The notes under the pieces: model-generated
The model's input: the letters and a program-made list of their open reading frames with translations, nothing else
The model's database searches: none
Told to the model about the DNA's origin: nothing
Source of the DNA: Rhodoferax sp. OV413
GTDB taxonomy: Bacteria; Pseudomonadota; Gammaproteobacteria; Burkholderiales; Burkholderiaceae_C
DNA length: 64,000 nucleotides
Direction of reading: 5' to 3'
Assembly: GCF_900104385.1 (NCBI RefSeq)
Contig: NZ_FNJA01000001.1
Span: forward strand, 656,386 to 720,385
Shown: one piece after another, positions 34,804 through 45,101 of the stretch
How positions within the stretch are numbered: position 1 is the stretch's first letter
Layout of the letters: every line of letters begins with the position of its first letter
Made by a program: the position numbers and the translations under genes

Positions 34804-35496
34804 TTAGAAAACGAGGGTCTTCACGCCCTCTGCTGTGCCCAGCAGGCAGACCTGGGCTTTCTGGTGGGCGAACACGCCGACCGTCACCACGCCAGGCCAC
34901 TGGTTCACCTGCGACTCGAAAGCCAGCGGATCGCTGATCTGCAGGCCGATCACGTCCAGGATGATCTGACCGTTGTCGGTGACCAGCGGCTGGCCGTCCT
35001 TCAAGCGGATGGTGGCCACACCGCCCAGGGCGGCGAACTGGCGCACCACGCGCTTGGCGGCCATCGGAATCACCTCGACCGGCAGCGGAAACTGGCCCAG
35101 GGTCTTGACCAGCTTGCTTTCGTCGGCAATGCAGATGAACTGCAGCGACTGGGCGGCCACGATCTTCTCGCGCGTCAGCGCCGCGCCGCCACCCTTGACC
35201 ATATGGCCCTGGTGGTCGATCTCGTCGGCGCCGTCGATGTACACCGCCAGCTCGTCCACCTCGTTCGAGTCCAGCACCGGAATCCCCAGTGCCTGGAGCC
35301 GCGCCGTGCTGGCCTCGGAGCTGGACACCGCGCCCTTGACCTGGTCCTTGATGGTGGCCAGTGCGTCGATGAATTTATTGACGGTGGAGCCCGTGCCCAC
35401 GCCAACAATGCTGCCGGGCAGCACGTATTGCAGCGCGGCCTGGCCGACCAGGGTTTTGAGTTCGTCTTGGGTCAATGCGGGGGAGGCTTGTGTCAT
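34804..35496 (-). CDS. rpiA: Ribose-5-phosphate isomerase A
   Basis: 230 residues. It has the family blocks [33 protein letters not shown] and [13 protein letters not shown] (catalytic Glu/Asp/Lys set). It interconverts ribose-5-phosphate and ribulose-5-phosphate in the pentose phosphate pathway. It is divergent from pyrD and convergent with the DUF4124 gene, with only four bases between the stops. Confidence 0.97.
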   Translation of the reverse strand: MTQASPALTQDELKTLVGQAALQYVLPGSIVGVGTGSTVNKFIDALATIKDQVKGAVSSSEASTARLQALGIPVLDSNEVDELAVYIDGADEIDHQGHMVKGGGAALTREKIVAAQSLQFICIADESKLVKTLGQFPLPVEVIPMAAKRVVRQFAALGGVATIRLKDGQPLVTDNGQIILDVIGLQISDPLAFESQVNQWPGVVTVGVFAHQKAQVCLLGTAEGVKTLVF

Positions 35497-35545
35497 CTGT
35501 GAAAATCCGGGGTAGTAACAATATGCAGAACCCCGGAATTATCCA

Positions 35546-36601
35546 ATGTCCCTCCTACCGTATGCCCTGGCCCGTCCGTTTTTGTTTGGCCTGGACCCCG
35601 AAGCCGCGCACGACCTGACCCTGAACGCCATCGCCCGCACCCAGGGCACGGTGCTGGAATGCATCTACCGCCAGCCCATGGTGAACGACCACGTGACCCT
35701 GGCCGGCCTGTATTTTCCGAACCGGGTCGGCCTGGCCGCAGGGCTGGACAAGAACGCGCGCTGCATCGACGGCCTGGGTGCGATGGGCTTTGGCTTTGTC
35801 GAGGTCGGCACCGTCACGCCGTTGGCCCAGCCGGGCAACCCCAAGCCGCGCATGTTCCGCCTGCCCGAGGCCCAGGCCTTGATCAACCGCCTGGGCTTCA
35901 ACAACGGCGGGCTGGAGGCCTTTGTGGCCAATGTGCAGCGCGCCCGCTTCCGCAGCAAGGCCCAGGGCAAACCCATGTTGCTGGGCCTGAACATCGGCAA
36001 GAACGCCGCCACCCCTATCGAGCGCGCCACCGAGGACTATCTGCTGGCGCTGGACGGCGTGTACCCGCATGCCGACTACGTGACCGTCAACATCTCCAGC
36101 CCCAACACCAAGAACCTGCGCGCGCTGCAAAGCGACGAGGCGCTGGACGGCCTGCTCAGCGCCATCTCCGCACGCCGCGCGGTACTGGCCCTGGAGCACC
36201 TGAAACGCACACCGATCTTCGTGAAGATTGCCCCGGACCTGGACGAAGCCCAGGTGGCGGTGATCGCCGCGACCCTGCAGCGCCACGGCATGGACGGCGT
36301 GATCGCCACCAACACCACCTTGTCGCGCGACGCGGTCAAAGGCATGGCGCATGGTGAAGAAACCGGTGGCCTCAGCGGCGCACCGGTGCGCGAACTGAGC
36401 AACCGCGTGATCCAACAGCTGCGCGCCGCCCTGGGCCGGGACTTCCCCATCATCGGCGTGGGCGGCATCCTGAGCGCCGCCGACGCAGTGGCCAAGATCG
36501 AAGCTGGTGCTGACGTGGTGCAGATCTATACCGGGCTGATCTACCAAGGCCCGGCCCTGGTGCACCAGGCGGCCCTGGCCATCAAGAATATGAAGAAATA
36601 G
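35546..36601 (+). CDS. pyrD: Dihydroorotate dehydrogenase (quinone), class 2
   Basis: 351 residues. The N-terminal membrane-associating helix ([21 protein letters not shown]) of class 2 enzymes is present. [19 protein letters not shown], the catalytic serine region [12 protein letters not shown] and [10 protein letters not shown] with [10 protein letters not shown] bind FMN. It oxidises dihydroorotate to orotate using ubiquinone in pyrimidine synthesis. Its stop abuts repeat copy 8. Confidence 0.97.
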   Translation: MSLLPYALARPFLFGLDPEAAHDLTLNAIARTQGTVLECIYRQPMVNDHVTLAGLYFPNRVGLAAGLDKNARCIDGLGAMGFGFVEVGTVTPLAQPGNPKPRMFRLPEAQALINRLGFNNGGLEAFVANVQRARFRSKAQGKPMLLGLNIGKNAATPIERATEDYLLALDGVYPHADYVTVNISSPNTKNLRALQSDEALDGLLSAISARRAVLALEHLKRTPIFVKIAPDLDEAQVAVIAATLQRHGMDGVIATNTTLSRDAVKGMAHGEETGGLSGAPVRELSNRVIQQLRAALGRDFPIIGVGGILSAADAVAKIEAGADVVQIYTGLIYQGPALVHQAALAIKNMKK

Positions 36602-36649
36602 GCCTCTGGCGCATATTCCACCAGCGCCAGCAGCTACTATTTATGTAGC
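36601..36649 (-). repeat. Double-hairpin intergenic repeat, copy 8
   Basis: CTGGCGC (36606-36612) pairs with GCGCCAG (36624-36630). The core GCTACTATTTATGTAGC is at 36633-36649. It lies between the convergent pyrD and Bug genes, and its short T-run points down the minus strand, so it would end the long oxygenase operon. Confidence 0.8.
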
Positions 36650-36655
36650 ACCAGC

Positions 36656-37642
36656 CTATTGCGGCTGGTAGCCGGCATTCTTTACCATCCGGGTCCATGC
36701 CTCGTGGGTATGGCTGACCCGTGCCTCCAGCTCGGCCGGCGTACTCGCTAGCGGCGTGATGCCCAGGCCACTGAGCTTGTCGGCAAAATCGGGCGACTTC
36801 ACCAGCTTGCTGATCGCCGCGTTGTAGCTTTGCAGCAGCGCCGCCGGCGTGCCGGCCGGTGCAAACATCGCGGTGAAAATCACTTCCTCGTAACCCTTGA
36901 TGCCCAGCTCGGCGTAGGTCGGTACATCGGGCAGCAACGGCAGGCGCGTCGTGCCATTGACGGCGACGATGCGGATCTTGCCGGTTTTGGCATGCGGCAG
37001 CATCGCGCCCACCGAGCCGATGCCAGCGGGAATTTGCCCGCCCATCAGATCCTGCGCCACCGGGCTGTCGCCGCGGTAGGGCACGGATTTCAGGTCCGAG
37101 CCCAGGGCTTTAGACACCACGTCGACTGCAAAGTCCGGCGCGCTGGCCGGCGCCGGCACACCGACATTGCCCTTGCCCGGATTGGCCTTGGCCCACTGGG
37201 CAAACTCGCGCAGCCCGGCCGCCGGGTTGCCAACGACCGCGGGGTTGATCACAAACACATCCGGGTTGACGGCCACCAGGCCGACCGGCGCAAAGTCTTT
37301 CGCGGTGTCGAAGCCGGGGTTCAGCACCGTCAGCGGAATCATCGCCACCGTGTGGCTGTTCGACAGGAACAGGGTCTGGCCGTCGGGCTTGGCAGCCTTC
37401 AGCACCTGGGCCGCTATCTGGCCTCCGGCGCCGGGGCGGTTTTCGACGATCACCGGCCGGCCCAGCTCCTGCTGCAGACCCAGCGCCAGATGGCGGGCGA
37501 TCACATCGGTACTGCCACCGGGGGCATAGCCCACCAGGATCTTGATGGGTGCGCCGCTTTGCGCCATGACCGACGTGGCCGATACAGCCGCCAGCGCGAT
37601 ACATGTGAACGCCATGCGGCGGGATAGTTTGCAGAAATGCAC
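36656..37642 (-). CDS. Bug-family substrate-binding protein at the end of the oxygenase operon
   Basis: 328 residues from a GTG at 37642 with GAGGAA seven bases upstream. The signal peptide ends at SVMAQ. The mature start APIKILVGYAPGGSTDVIARHLA and RPGAGGQIAA are the Bug/TctC signatures. No TctAB permease is nearby. It lies 16 bases after the alpha/beta hydrolase gene and is the last gene of the minus-strand operon. The operon therefore encodes two unrelated periplasmic binding proteins (Bug and LIV type). Confidence 0.88.
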   Translation of the reverse strand: MHFCKLSRRMAFTCIALAAVSATSVMAQSGAPIKILVGYAPGGSTDVIARHLALGLQQELGRPVIVENRPGAGGQIAAQVLKAAKPDGQTLFLSNSHTVAMIPLTVLNPGFDTAKDFAPVGLVAVNPDVFVINPAVVGNPAAGLREFAQWAKANPGKGNVGVPAPASAPDFAVDVVSKALGSDLKSVPYRGDSPVAQDLMGGQIPAGIGSVGAMLPHAKTGKIRIVAVNGTTRLPLLPDVPTYAELGIKGYEEVIFTAMFAPAGTPAALLQSYNAAISKLVKSPDFADKLSGLGITPLASTPAELEARVSHTHEAWTRMVKNAGYQPQ

Positions 37643-37658
37643 AGTGGTTCCTCAAAAG

Positions 37659-38549
37659 TTAAGCGGCTGGCTGGCACTGCACCAGCATCTGCAGCGTCGC
37701 CACACACAGCGGCGAGGCCGGGTCGGCCAGCGTCAGCACCAGGTCGAAATGGTTGGTACCCGGGGTTTCGACCCAGTCACCGGGTAAGCAACGGGCGTTC
37801 CAGGCCTGCAGAAAATCGGTCGACTGGCGCTTGAATTCGCGGCTCTCGTACTCGCCGCAGCACACCAGGATGCGGCAGCCCTGCCGCGCATCGCCCGGTG
37901 GAATCGCAAAACGCGGGCTGTTGCGCATGGCGCAGGCCTCGTCCATCTGCATCCAGGTATTGGGCAGCAATGCCGTCAGCGGCTGCAGGTCGAACAGGCC
38001 GCTGAGCAGCACCGCGCCCTTCACCGCATCGCTGGGCACCTGGTAGTCGGCATGCCAATAGCCGGTAACCAGCATGCCGGCCAGATGGCCGCCGGCCGAG
38101 CTGCCGGACACGTAGATGCGCTGCGGATCGCCGCCAAAACCGGCAATGTTATGGAACACCCAGGCCGTGGCCTTGCGCACCTGGTCAACGATGTGGTCCA
38201 TGGACACAGCGGGCATCAGGTCGTAATCGATGACCACCACGGTCACGCCGGCCGCGTGCAAGGCTGGCACCACGCAGGCCGAGTCTTCCTTGCTCAGCGC
38301 GCGCCAGTAGCCGCCGTGGATGAAGACGAACACCGGGGCATTGGGTACATCGGCCGGATAGATATCCAGCAGCTCGGTCGCGCCCTGGCCATAGCGCTGG
38401 TTGGCCACGCGCTGCGGCCAGGCCAGCACCGGCGCGCTCTGCTCGCGGTACTGGGCCAGCGCCAGGCCCACATCCTGGACGGAGGCGCGGGCGTTGTACT
38501 GGCGGTCGTAATAGCTGTGGACGGCGGCAGGGATGGAGGTAGAAGTCAT
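37659..38549 (-). CDS. Alpha/beta hydrolase (arylformamidase-like)
   Basis: 296 residues. Oxyanion-hole motif FIHGGYWRALSKED at about 94-107 and nucleophile elbow SGSSAGGHLAG (serine in GSSAGG), with a catalytic His in GTNHFDLV near the C-terminus. The HGGYW opening and the YDRQYNAR N-terminus resemble the kynurenine-formamidase-like carboxylesterase group. It lies in the oxygenase operon between the reductase and the Bug protein. It may hydrolyse an ester or formamide precursor of the oxygenase substrate, which is inference. Confidence 0.82.
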   Translation of the reverse strand: MTSTSIPAAVHSYYDRQYNARASVQDVGLALAQYREQSAPVLAWPQRVANQRYGQGATELLDIYPADVPNAPVFVFIHGGYWRALSKEDSACVVPALHAAGVTVVVIDYDLMPAVSMDHIVDQVRKATAWVFHNIAGFGGDPQRIYVSGSSAGGHLAGMLVTGYWHADYQVPSDAVKGAVLLSGLFDLQPLTALLPNTWMQMDEACAMRNSPRFAIPPGDARQGCRILVCCGEYESREFKRQSTDFLQAWNARCLPGDWVETPGTNHFDLVLTLADPASPLCVATLQMLVQCQPAA

Positions 38550-38555
38550 AGGGTC

Positions 38556-39614
38556 TTAGCTGGCTTGGGCAACAAAGGCATCGGCAAAAAAGGCGGTCGA
38601 GCGCATGCCGCAGTGTGCAGCAAAGTCGCGCCGCGCCGCGTCAACCATGGGCGGTGCGCCACAGGCATAGACCTCGTGGGCGGACAGGTCGGGGTGGTCT
38701 TGCAGCACGGCCTGGTGCACCCAGCCGGTGCGGCCAGTCCAGCCGTCGGCAGCGGATGCGTCGGACAGCACCGGCACATAGTGGAACTGCCCGGGCAGCG
38801 CCTGCTGCCACTGCACGCACAAATCATGCAGGTACAGATCCTGCCGGCTGCGCCCGCCCCAGTACAGGCTGATCGACCGCTGGCTGCCCTCGGCGATCAG
38901 CCGCTCGACCAGGGCCTTGATGGGCGCAAAGCCGGTGCCGCTGGCCAGCAGGATCGCCGGTGCCTGGCTGGGGCTGTGCATGCCGAAGGTGCCGAACGGC
39001 CCTTCGATGCGCAGCACGTCGCGGGCCTTGAGTATGCCGAACACCTGGTCGGTGAACAGCCCACCGGGCAAGTGGCGGATGTGCAGCTCCAGCAGGTCGG
39101 CGCCGGGTGGCGTGGCCAGCGAATAGCTGCGCCGCCGGTTGCCCGGTAGCAGCATGTCCACATACTGGCCGGCCGCGTAGTGCAGGCGCTGGCCCGCGGG
39201 TGGCTGCAGCTGCAGGCGGATCACGTCGGACGCAAGCCGATCCATCGCCGCCACGCGCACCGGCAGCTTGCGCACCTCGATGCCGGGAATGTGCGGAATC
39301 TCGGCGCACTCCAGCTGCAGGGCGCTGCTGGCGCTGGTGCAGCACAACAGGCACAGGCCCTGGGCGGCGTCCTCGGCGCTCAGTGCGGGCGCATCGGGAT
39401 TAAGCAGCTGTGTGTCACCAATCAGCACCCGGGCTTTGCAGGCGCCGCAGCTGCCGGTCTTGCATTGGTGCGGCAGCAGCAGGCCGGCGCGGGCGGCCGC
39501 ATCCAGCACGCTCTCGCCTTCTTGCGCGCTGAAGCAGGTTCCGCTGGGGAACAAGCTGATGGCGTGGGCGCGCAGCGCGGCTGCGACCGGCCGGTCTTCG
39601 GCAATATCCAGCAT
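38556..39614 (-). CDS. Ferredoxin reductase with plant-type 2Fe-2S domain (oxygenase electron donor)
   Basis: 352 residues. The N-terminal chloroplast-type 2Fe-2S domain has C51, C56 and C59 in HQCKTGSCGACK and C91 in LLCCT. An FAD-binding barrel follows (RRRSYSLATPP) and an NAD-binding domain (ILLASGTGFAPIKALVE, and ACGAPPMVDAAR near the end). This is the class III ring-hydroxylating oxygenase reductase layout, as in NagAa/NahAa. It passes electrons from NADH through the Rieske ferredoxin encoded at 44258 to the oxygenase. It lies 10 bases after livF-like. Confidence 0.9.
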   Translation of the reverse strand: MLDIAEDRPVAAALRAHAISLFPSGTCFSAQEGESVLDAAARAGLLLPHQCKTGSCGACKARVLIGDTQLLNPDAPALSAEDAAQGLCLLCCTSASSALQLECAEIPHIPGIEVRKLPVRVAAMDRLASDVIRLQLQPPAGQRLHYAAGQYVDMLLPGNRRRSYSLATPPGADLLELHIRHLPGGLFTDQVFGILKARDVLRIEGPFGTFGMHSPSQAPAILLASGTGFAPIKALVERLIAEGSQRSISLYWGGRSRQDLYLHDLCVQWQQALPGQFHYVPVLSDASAADGWTGRTGWVHQAVLQDHPDLSAHEVYACGAPPMVDAARRDFAAHCGMRSTAFFADAFVAQAS

Positions 39615-39624
39615 GGGGAAACCT

Positions 39625-40340
<716 letters not shown>

Positions 40341-40344
<4 letters not shown>

Positions 40345-41087
40345 ACGGTTTCCGTTCCCAGGTAGACCGCCTGGACTTCGGGGTTGTTGCGGATCTGGTC
40401 GGGTGTGCCGACGGTCAGCACCTTGCCGTAGACCAGCACCGAGATGCGGTCGGCCAGGCGGAACACCGCCTCCATGTCGTGCTCGATCAGCAGCACCGCC
40501 ATGTCCTGGCGCAGGGCTTCGATCAGGGTCACCATCTGCGCCGATTCGTCCGGCCCCATGCCGGCCATGGGCTCGTCCAGCAGCAGCAGCTTCGGCGCGG
40601 CCGCCAGGGCCAGCGCCACATCCAGGGTGCGCTGCGCGCCGTGCGGCAGGGCGCCGGCCATGCGATCCAGGCTGTGCTGCAGACCCACGCGTTCAGCCAG
40701 TTGCTCGGCCGCCACATACAGGCTGCGCACCTGGCTGCGCGGCTGCAGAAAGCGGAAGCTGCTGCCCGCATGCGCCTGCACCGCCAGCAGCAGGTTGTCG
40801 CGCACCGACTGCTGCGGAAAGATGCGCGTCACCTGGAAGCAGCGCGACAAACCGGCCGCCACGCGCCGGTGCATGGGCAGCGGCGTCAGGTCCAGGCCGT
40901 CCAGCAGGACCCGGCCCGCATCGGGCTGCAACAGGCCGGAGATCTGGTTCACCAGCGTGGTTTTACCGGCGCCGTTCGGGCCGATCAGCGCATGGATTTC
41001 GCCCGGCGCGACTTCCAGGCTCACATGGTCGGTGGCCAGCAAACCACCAAAGCGCTTGACCAGGCCTTCTACGCGAAACAAGCTCAT
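40341..41087 (-). CDS. LIV-type ABC transporter ATP-binding protein (LivG family)
   Basis: 248 residues from the ATG at 41087, overlapping the upstream permease stop (ATGA). A longer open frame to 41309 lies within the permease gene and was rejected. It has Walker A GPNGAGKTT, the LivG-type CFQVTRIFPQQSV Q-loop and Walker B LLLLDEPMAGMGP. The signature region is degenerate (GALPHGAQRTLDVALAL), as often seen in these aromatic-acid importers. Confidence 0.92.
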
Positions 41088-42046
41088 ACCGCCCTCCCCG
41101 AGCGCCATTCCAGCAAGGCAGCCAAGCCCTTGGGGGCATACAGAGCCGTGGCGATCAGCAGCACGCCCAGCGGCAGATGCCAGTAGTCGGTGTTCAGCTT
41201 CAGCGCTTCTTCCAGCGCCAGCCAGACTACCGCGCCCACCGGCCCGCCCCAGCGCCGGCCCAGGCCGCCGATCACCACCATCACGATCAAGGTGGCCGAC
41301 TGGGTCCAATGCATCATCGACGGGCTGACAAAGCTATTGCCGGTAGCCAGCAGCGCGCCGGCCAGGCCGGCCATGGCCCCGGCCAGCATGAAAGCCACCA
41401 ACTGCAGCAGATACACCGGGTAGCCGAGTGCGCGCATGCGGGTTTCGTTGTCGCGGATGCCGATGAGCGCCGTGCCGAAGCGCGAGCCGGTGGCGCGGTC
41501 CAGCCACCACAAGGCCAGCGCCACCAGGGCTAGCACTACCCAGTACAGGGTGGGCTCGTGCATGACGTCCAGGCCCTGCCCCAGGCCGGGGCGCATGGGC
41601 AGGCTGTAGCCGTCGTCGCCGCCGTAGCTGCGCAGCGAGACGAACACGAAGTACAGCATCTGCGCAAACGCCAGCGTGATCATGATGAAGTACACGCCCT
41701 TGGTGCGCAGCGACACAGCGCCCACCAGCGCCGCTGCCAGGGCCGCAAACAGCATGGCCGCGCCCCAGACCAGCCAGGCCGAGGCCACGCCGGCGTCCGT
41801 CAGCACCACCACCGTATAGGCGCCCACGCCGACAAAGCCTGCATGGCCCAGCGCGACCATGCCGCCAAAACCCATGATGAAGTTCAGGCTGGCCGCTGCC
41901 AGCGCGAACACCAGCATGCGGCGCACAAAGCCCACGTAAAAATCCAGCCCCAGCGGCGCCGCCGCCAGGGGGAACAAGGCCAGGGCCAGCAGCACGGCCA
42001 GCGGTACCAGCGCGCTGCGCCAGGAAGAAGAAAAATTGGTTGCCAT
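41084..42046 (-). CDS. LIV-type ABC transporter permease (LivM family)
   Basis: 320 residues with about nine hydrophobic segments. It has the LivM motif NFIMGFGGMVALGHAGFVGVGAY near residue 60 and the cytoplasmic EAA-like loop GTALIGIRDNETRMRALGYP at about 195. Inner-membrane half of the importer, six bases after the LivH-like gene. Confidence 0.92.
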   Translation of the reverse strand: MATNFSSSWRSALVPLAVLLALALFPLAAAPLGLDFYVGFVRRMLVFALAAASLNFIMGFGGMVALGHAGFVGVGAYTVVVLTDAGVASAWLVWGAAMLFAALAAALVGAVSLRTKGVYFIMITLAFAQMLYFVFVSLRSYGGDDGYSLPMRPGLGQGLDVMHEPTLYWVVLALVALALWWLDRATGSRFGTALIGIRDNETRMRALGYPVYLLQLVAFMLAGAMAGLAGALLATGNSFVSPSMMHWTQSATLIVMVVIGGLGRRWGGPVGAVVWLALEEALKLNTDYWHLPLGVLLIATALYAPKGLAALLEWRSGRAV

Positions 42047-42052
42047 TTGGTA

Positions 42053-42973
42053 TCAGGCCCGCGCAGAAAACAAACCAGCCGGCCGAAAGCTCAGCACCGC
42101 GGCCATCAGGGCGTACATCGCCACTTCGGAAAACAAAGGACCCAGATCGGCCGCCACGGCAGGCGGCAAGGTGGCGCGCAGCAGCAGGGGCAAGAAGGCC
42201 CGCCCTATGGTGTCTACCAGTCCGACCAGCAAGCTGGCCACGAAGGCGCCGCGCACCGAACCGATGCCGCCAATCACGATCACCACCAGCGCCGGGATCA
42301 GGATGGATTCACCCATGCCCACCTGCACCGCCATGATCGGCCCCATCAGTGCGCCGGCCAAGGCGGCCAGCGCCGCACCCAGCGCAAACACGCCGCTGAA
42401 CACCTTCTTGACCCGCACACCCATCAGCTCGGCCATCCAGCGGTCTGAGGCACCGGCGCGCACCAGCATGCCCATGCGGCTATGGTTCACCAGCAGGTAC
42501 AGCAGCAAGGCCACCGCCACCCCGGCGCCCAGCACCACCAGGCGGTAGGACGGGTATGGCAGCACCCCAAACAGGTCCACCGGGCCGGACAAGGCTGCGG
42601 GCGTGGGCGCCATCACCGGCGACGGGCCCCAGGCCATCTTGACCAGGTCGTCGGCCACCAGAATCACCCCGAAGGTGGCCAACACCTGGGCCAGGTGGTC
42701 ACGGCCGTAGAGCCGGCGCATCAGCGTCAGCTCCAGCAGCAGGGCCACCAGCACGGTGGCGGCTATCGCCACAAACACCGCACCGAAGAAAGAGCCGCTG
42801 TGCACGTGCACCTGGGCCGCCACATAGGCGCCCAGCATGAACAGCGAGCCGTGGGCCAGGTTCATCACGTCCATGATGCCGAACACCAGCGTCAACCCGG
42901 CGGCGATCAAGAAGAGCATGAGCCCGTAGCCCGCGCCGTTGAGCAACTGCTCGATAACCAGAATGGGATTCAT
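42053..42973 (-). CDS. LIV-type ABC transporter permease (LivH family)
   Basis: 306 residues with eight or nine membrane segments. LivH features: GAGYGLMLFLIAAGLTLVFGIMDVMNLAHGSLFM at the N-terminus and GIGSVRGAFVASLLVGLVDTIG near the end. Partner of the LivM-like permease. It starts 25 bases after the binding-protein gene. Confidence 0.92.
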   Translation of the reverse strand: MNPILVIEQLLNGAGYGLMLFLIAAGLTLVFGIMDVMNLAHGSLFMLGAYVAAQVHVHSGSFFGAVFVAIAATVLVALLLELTLMRRLYGRDHLAQVLATFGVILVADDLVKMAWGPSPVMAPTPAALSGPVDLFGVLPYPSYRLVVLGAGVAVALLLYLLVNHSRMGMLVRAGASDRWMAELMGVRVKKVFSGVFALGAALAALAGALMGPIMAVQVGMGESILIPALVVIVIGGIGSVRGAFVASLLVGLVDTIGRAFLPLLLRATLPPAVAADLGPLFSEVAMYALMAAVLSFRPAGLFSARA

Positions 42974-42998
42974 CGTGGGGAACCTGGGGCAGCAAGAT

Positions 42999-44201
42999 TT
43001 ACTTCAAGGGGCACTGGGCGGCATAGCTGTCGCCATAGTTTTCCAGCAGGGTCTTGATGGTCTTGTTGGTGACGCGGCCTTCAGCGTTCTTGCCGATGGT
43101 GCGCAGGTAGAAGTTCTCCACCGGATAGTGGTTGTTGGCGTACTTGAAGTTACCGCGCACCGAAGCGTACTGGGCCTTGGCCAAGGCCTTGGTCAGCGCC
43201 TCGCGGTCGGCCACATTGCCGCCCACGGCCTTGACGGCGGCGTCCATGGCAGCGATCACGTCAAACGCCTGGGCGGCGTACAGCGACGGCAGGCGGCCGC
43301 CGTATTCCTTGCGGAAGGCTGCCACGAAGGCCTTGTTGGCGGCGTTGTCCAGGTCATAGGCCCAGTGCGAGGTATTGAACAGGCCCAGCATCGGGTCGCC
43401 CACGGCGGTGATCACGTCTTCATCGGCCGAGAAGCCACTGGTCACCAGGGTGATGTCCTTGGACAGGCCGGCGCCGACAAACTGTTTGATGAAGTTGATG
43501 CCCATGGCTCCGGGCAGGAAGAAGTACAGCGCCTGCGGCTTGGCGGCACGCAGCTGGGCAAGTTCGGTGGCGTAGTCGATCTGGCCGAGCTTGGTGTACA
43601 TCTCGTCGGCCACCACGCCCTTGAACTTGCGTTTGAAGCCGGTCAGCGCGTCCTTGCCCGCCGGGTAGTTGGGGGCAATCAGCACCATGCGGCCAAACTT
43701 CTGGTCGTCGGCGAACTTGCCGGCGGCCTCGTGGAACTGGTCGTTCTGGTAGGCGGTGCCGAAGAAGAAGGCATTGCACTGGGCGCCGGCAAACTGGCTG
43801 GGACCGGCGTTGTTCGATAGATACGGCACCTTGGCGGCAAACAGCGTGGGAGCCACGGCCAGCGCCACGTTGGAGGCGATGGGGCCGGTGAACAGGTCGA
43901 TCTTTTCGCGCTGCACAAAGCGGTCTACCAGCTGCTTGGCCTGGTCGGGGCTGCCGGCCATGTCGGTCTGGATGAATTCCACCGGCTGGCCGCCCAGTTT
44001 GCCGCCCAATTGCTTGATGGCCAGGTTGAAGCCGTCGCGGGCTTCGGCGCCCGGACCGGCGAACGGGCCGGAGACATCCAGCGCGATACCCACCTTGACG
44101 GGCGCAGCCCAAGCGGGTGCCAGTATGCAGGCCGAGGCCAGCAGGGTCAGGGACGCCTGGCGCAGGCGGGAGGTTTTCAAAGCGATACGCGTCATCATCA
44201 A
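42999..44201 (-). CDS. LIV-type ABC transporter substrate-binding protein
   Basis: 400 residues. A signal peptide (about 1-32, ending PAWA) is followed by VKVGIALDVSGPFAGPGAEARDGFNLAI, a type I periplasmic binding protein fold of the LivK/Peripla_BP_6 group. Close relatives in Burkholderiales bind aromatic acids as well as amino acids. Three tandem ATGs occur and the first at 44201 is used, with AAGGA just upstream. It lies between the Rieske ferredoxin gene and the permease genes, so the imported ligand is probably the oxygenase substrate. Confidence 0.9.
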   Translation of the reverse strand: MMMTRIALKTSRLRQASLTLLASACILAPAWAAPVKVGIALDVSGPFAGPGAEARDGFNLAIKQLGGKLGGQPVEFIQTDMAGSPDQAKQLVDRFVQREKIDLFTGPIASNVALAVAPTLFAAKVPYLSNNAGPSQFAGAQCNAFFFGTAYQNDQFHEAAGKFADDQKFGRMVLIAPNYPAGKDALTGFKRKFKGVVADEMYTKLGQIDYATELAQLRAAKPQALYFFLPGAMGINFIKQFVGAGLSKDITLVTSGFSADEDVITAVGDPMLGLFNTSHWAYDLDNAANKAFVAAFRKEYGGRLPSLYAAQAFDVIAAMDAAVKAVGGNVADREALTKALAKAQYASVRGNFKYANNHYPVENFYLRTIGKNAEGRVTNKTIKTLLENYGDSYAAQCPLK

Positions 44202-44257
44202 TCCTTGGTCAAATGGGGTAAATGCAAACAGCTAGCCAGGGGAGAGGTTACAGGTCT

Positions 44258-44590
44258 TTACACCGACACTTCCACCCGCCCCGCCACGACGCGCACCGGG
44301 AAGGTCCGCACCGCTTCGGTGGCCGGCGCTTTGCAGGGTGCGCCGGTCTGAATATCGAAGGTTCCCTGATGCAAGGGGCATTCCACACAGCCGTCCTCCA
44401 CATAGCCGTCGGAGAGTTTGGCGGCCCCGTGGGTGCACAGGTCGTACAGCGCGAACAGGTCTTCACCCTGGCGGAACACCGCCACCGGCAGGCCATCGGC
44501 CAGCACCGGCCAGACGGCGCCATCAGGAAAGTCATCGGGCTCGCCCACGTCGTGCCAGGCCGCCACGGCCGTATCTTGGTTTGCTTGCAT
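44258..44590 (-). CDS. Rieske-type ferredoxin of a ring-hydroxylating oxygenase
   Basis: 110 residues. Rieske cluster ligands C52-x-H54 (LCTHGAA) and C71-x2-H74 (CPLHQGTF). It is the size of NahAb/NagAb/AndAb ferredoxins. It shuttles electrons from the reductase at 38556 to the oxygenase alpha subunit. It lies 11 bases after the beta-subunit gene. Confidence 0.93.
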   Translation of the reverse strand: MQANQDTAVAAWHDVGEPDDFPDGAVWPVLADGLPVAVFRQGEDLFALYDLCTHGAAKLSDGYVEDGCVECPLHQGTFDIQTGAPCKAPATEAVRTFPVRVVAGRVEVSV

Positions 44591-44601
44591 ATCTCTGCCT
44601 T

Positions 44602-45087
44602 TCAGATCGGGGTGGCCAGCAAGGTGGGCACGCGCAAGGTGTCGTAGACCACGCGCTTGCTGCGGTAGCGCCAGGCGCCGTCCAGCTGGACCACCTCGTC
44701 CAGGTACTTGCCGGCCTGGTAGACGCTGGATTCGCCGGCCTGGCTGGTGATGACCACGATGTAGCTGGACTCGGTACTGACCACGCCATCGGCCACCGAG
44801 GTGATCACCAAGCCCGAGGTGGCGTGGCGGTACACATGGTCTTCATAGATGTTGGCATTGCGCAGCGACAGCACGCGATCGCGCAGCATGCCGGCGTTGC
44901 GGCAGTAGATGATGGGCACAGGGAAGCCGGCGTCGAAGTTCTCCTTGGGGATGATTTCGTAGCGGCAGTCTTCGACGAAGAAGCCCGGCCACTCTTCCAG
45001 GCGGTTGTTGTCCAGCACGTTGACGTAGCGGTGCTGTAGTTCGAGCAGCTCGGTCCAGAGCTGGATGCGTTCTTGGTTATTCATCAT
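44602..45087 (-). CDS. Aromatic-ring-hydroxylating dioxygenase beta subunit
   Basis: 161 residues from the ATG at 45087, with AAAGAGAA upstream. A second ATG follows at once. It has an NTF2-like small-subunit fold with family blocks YVNVLDNNRLEEWPGFF, CRYEIIPKENFDAG and NANIYEDHVYRHATSG. The C-terminal half shows YQAGKYLDEVV and WRYRSKRVVYDTL. It is most like the anthranilate and salicylate 5-hydroxylase small subunits. Structural partner of the alpha subunit encoded 14 bases upstream. Confidence 0.92.
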   Translation of the reverse strand: MMNNQERIQLWTELLELQHRYVNVLDNNRLEEWPGFFVEDCRYEIIPKENFDAGFPVPIIYCRNAGMLRDRVLSLRNANIYEDHVYRHATSGLVITSVADGVVSTESSYIVVITSQAGESSVYQAGKYLDEVVQLDGAWRYRSKRVVYDTLRVPTLLATPI

Positions 45088-45101
45088 GGTGCGGTTCTCT
45101 T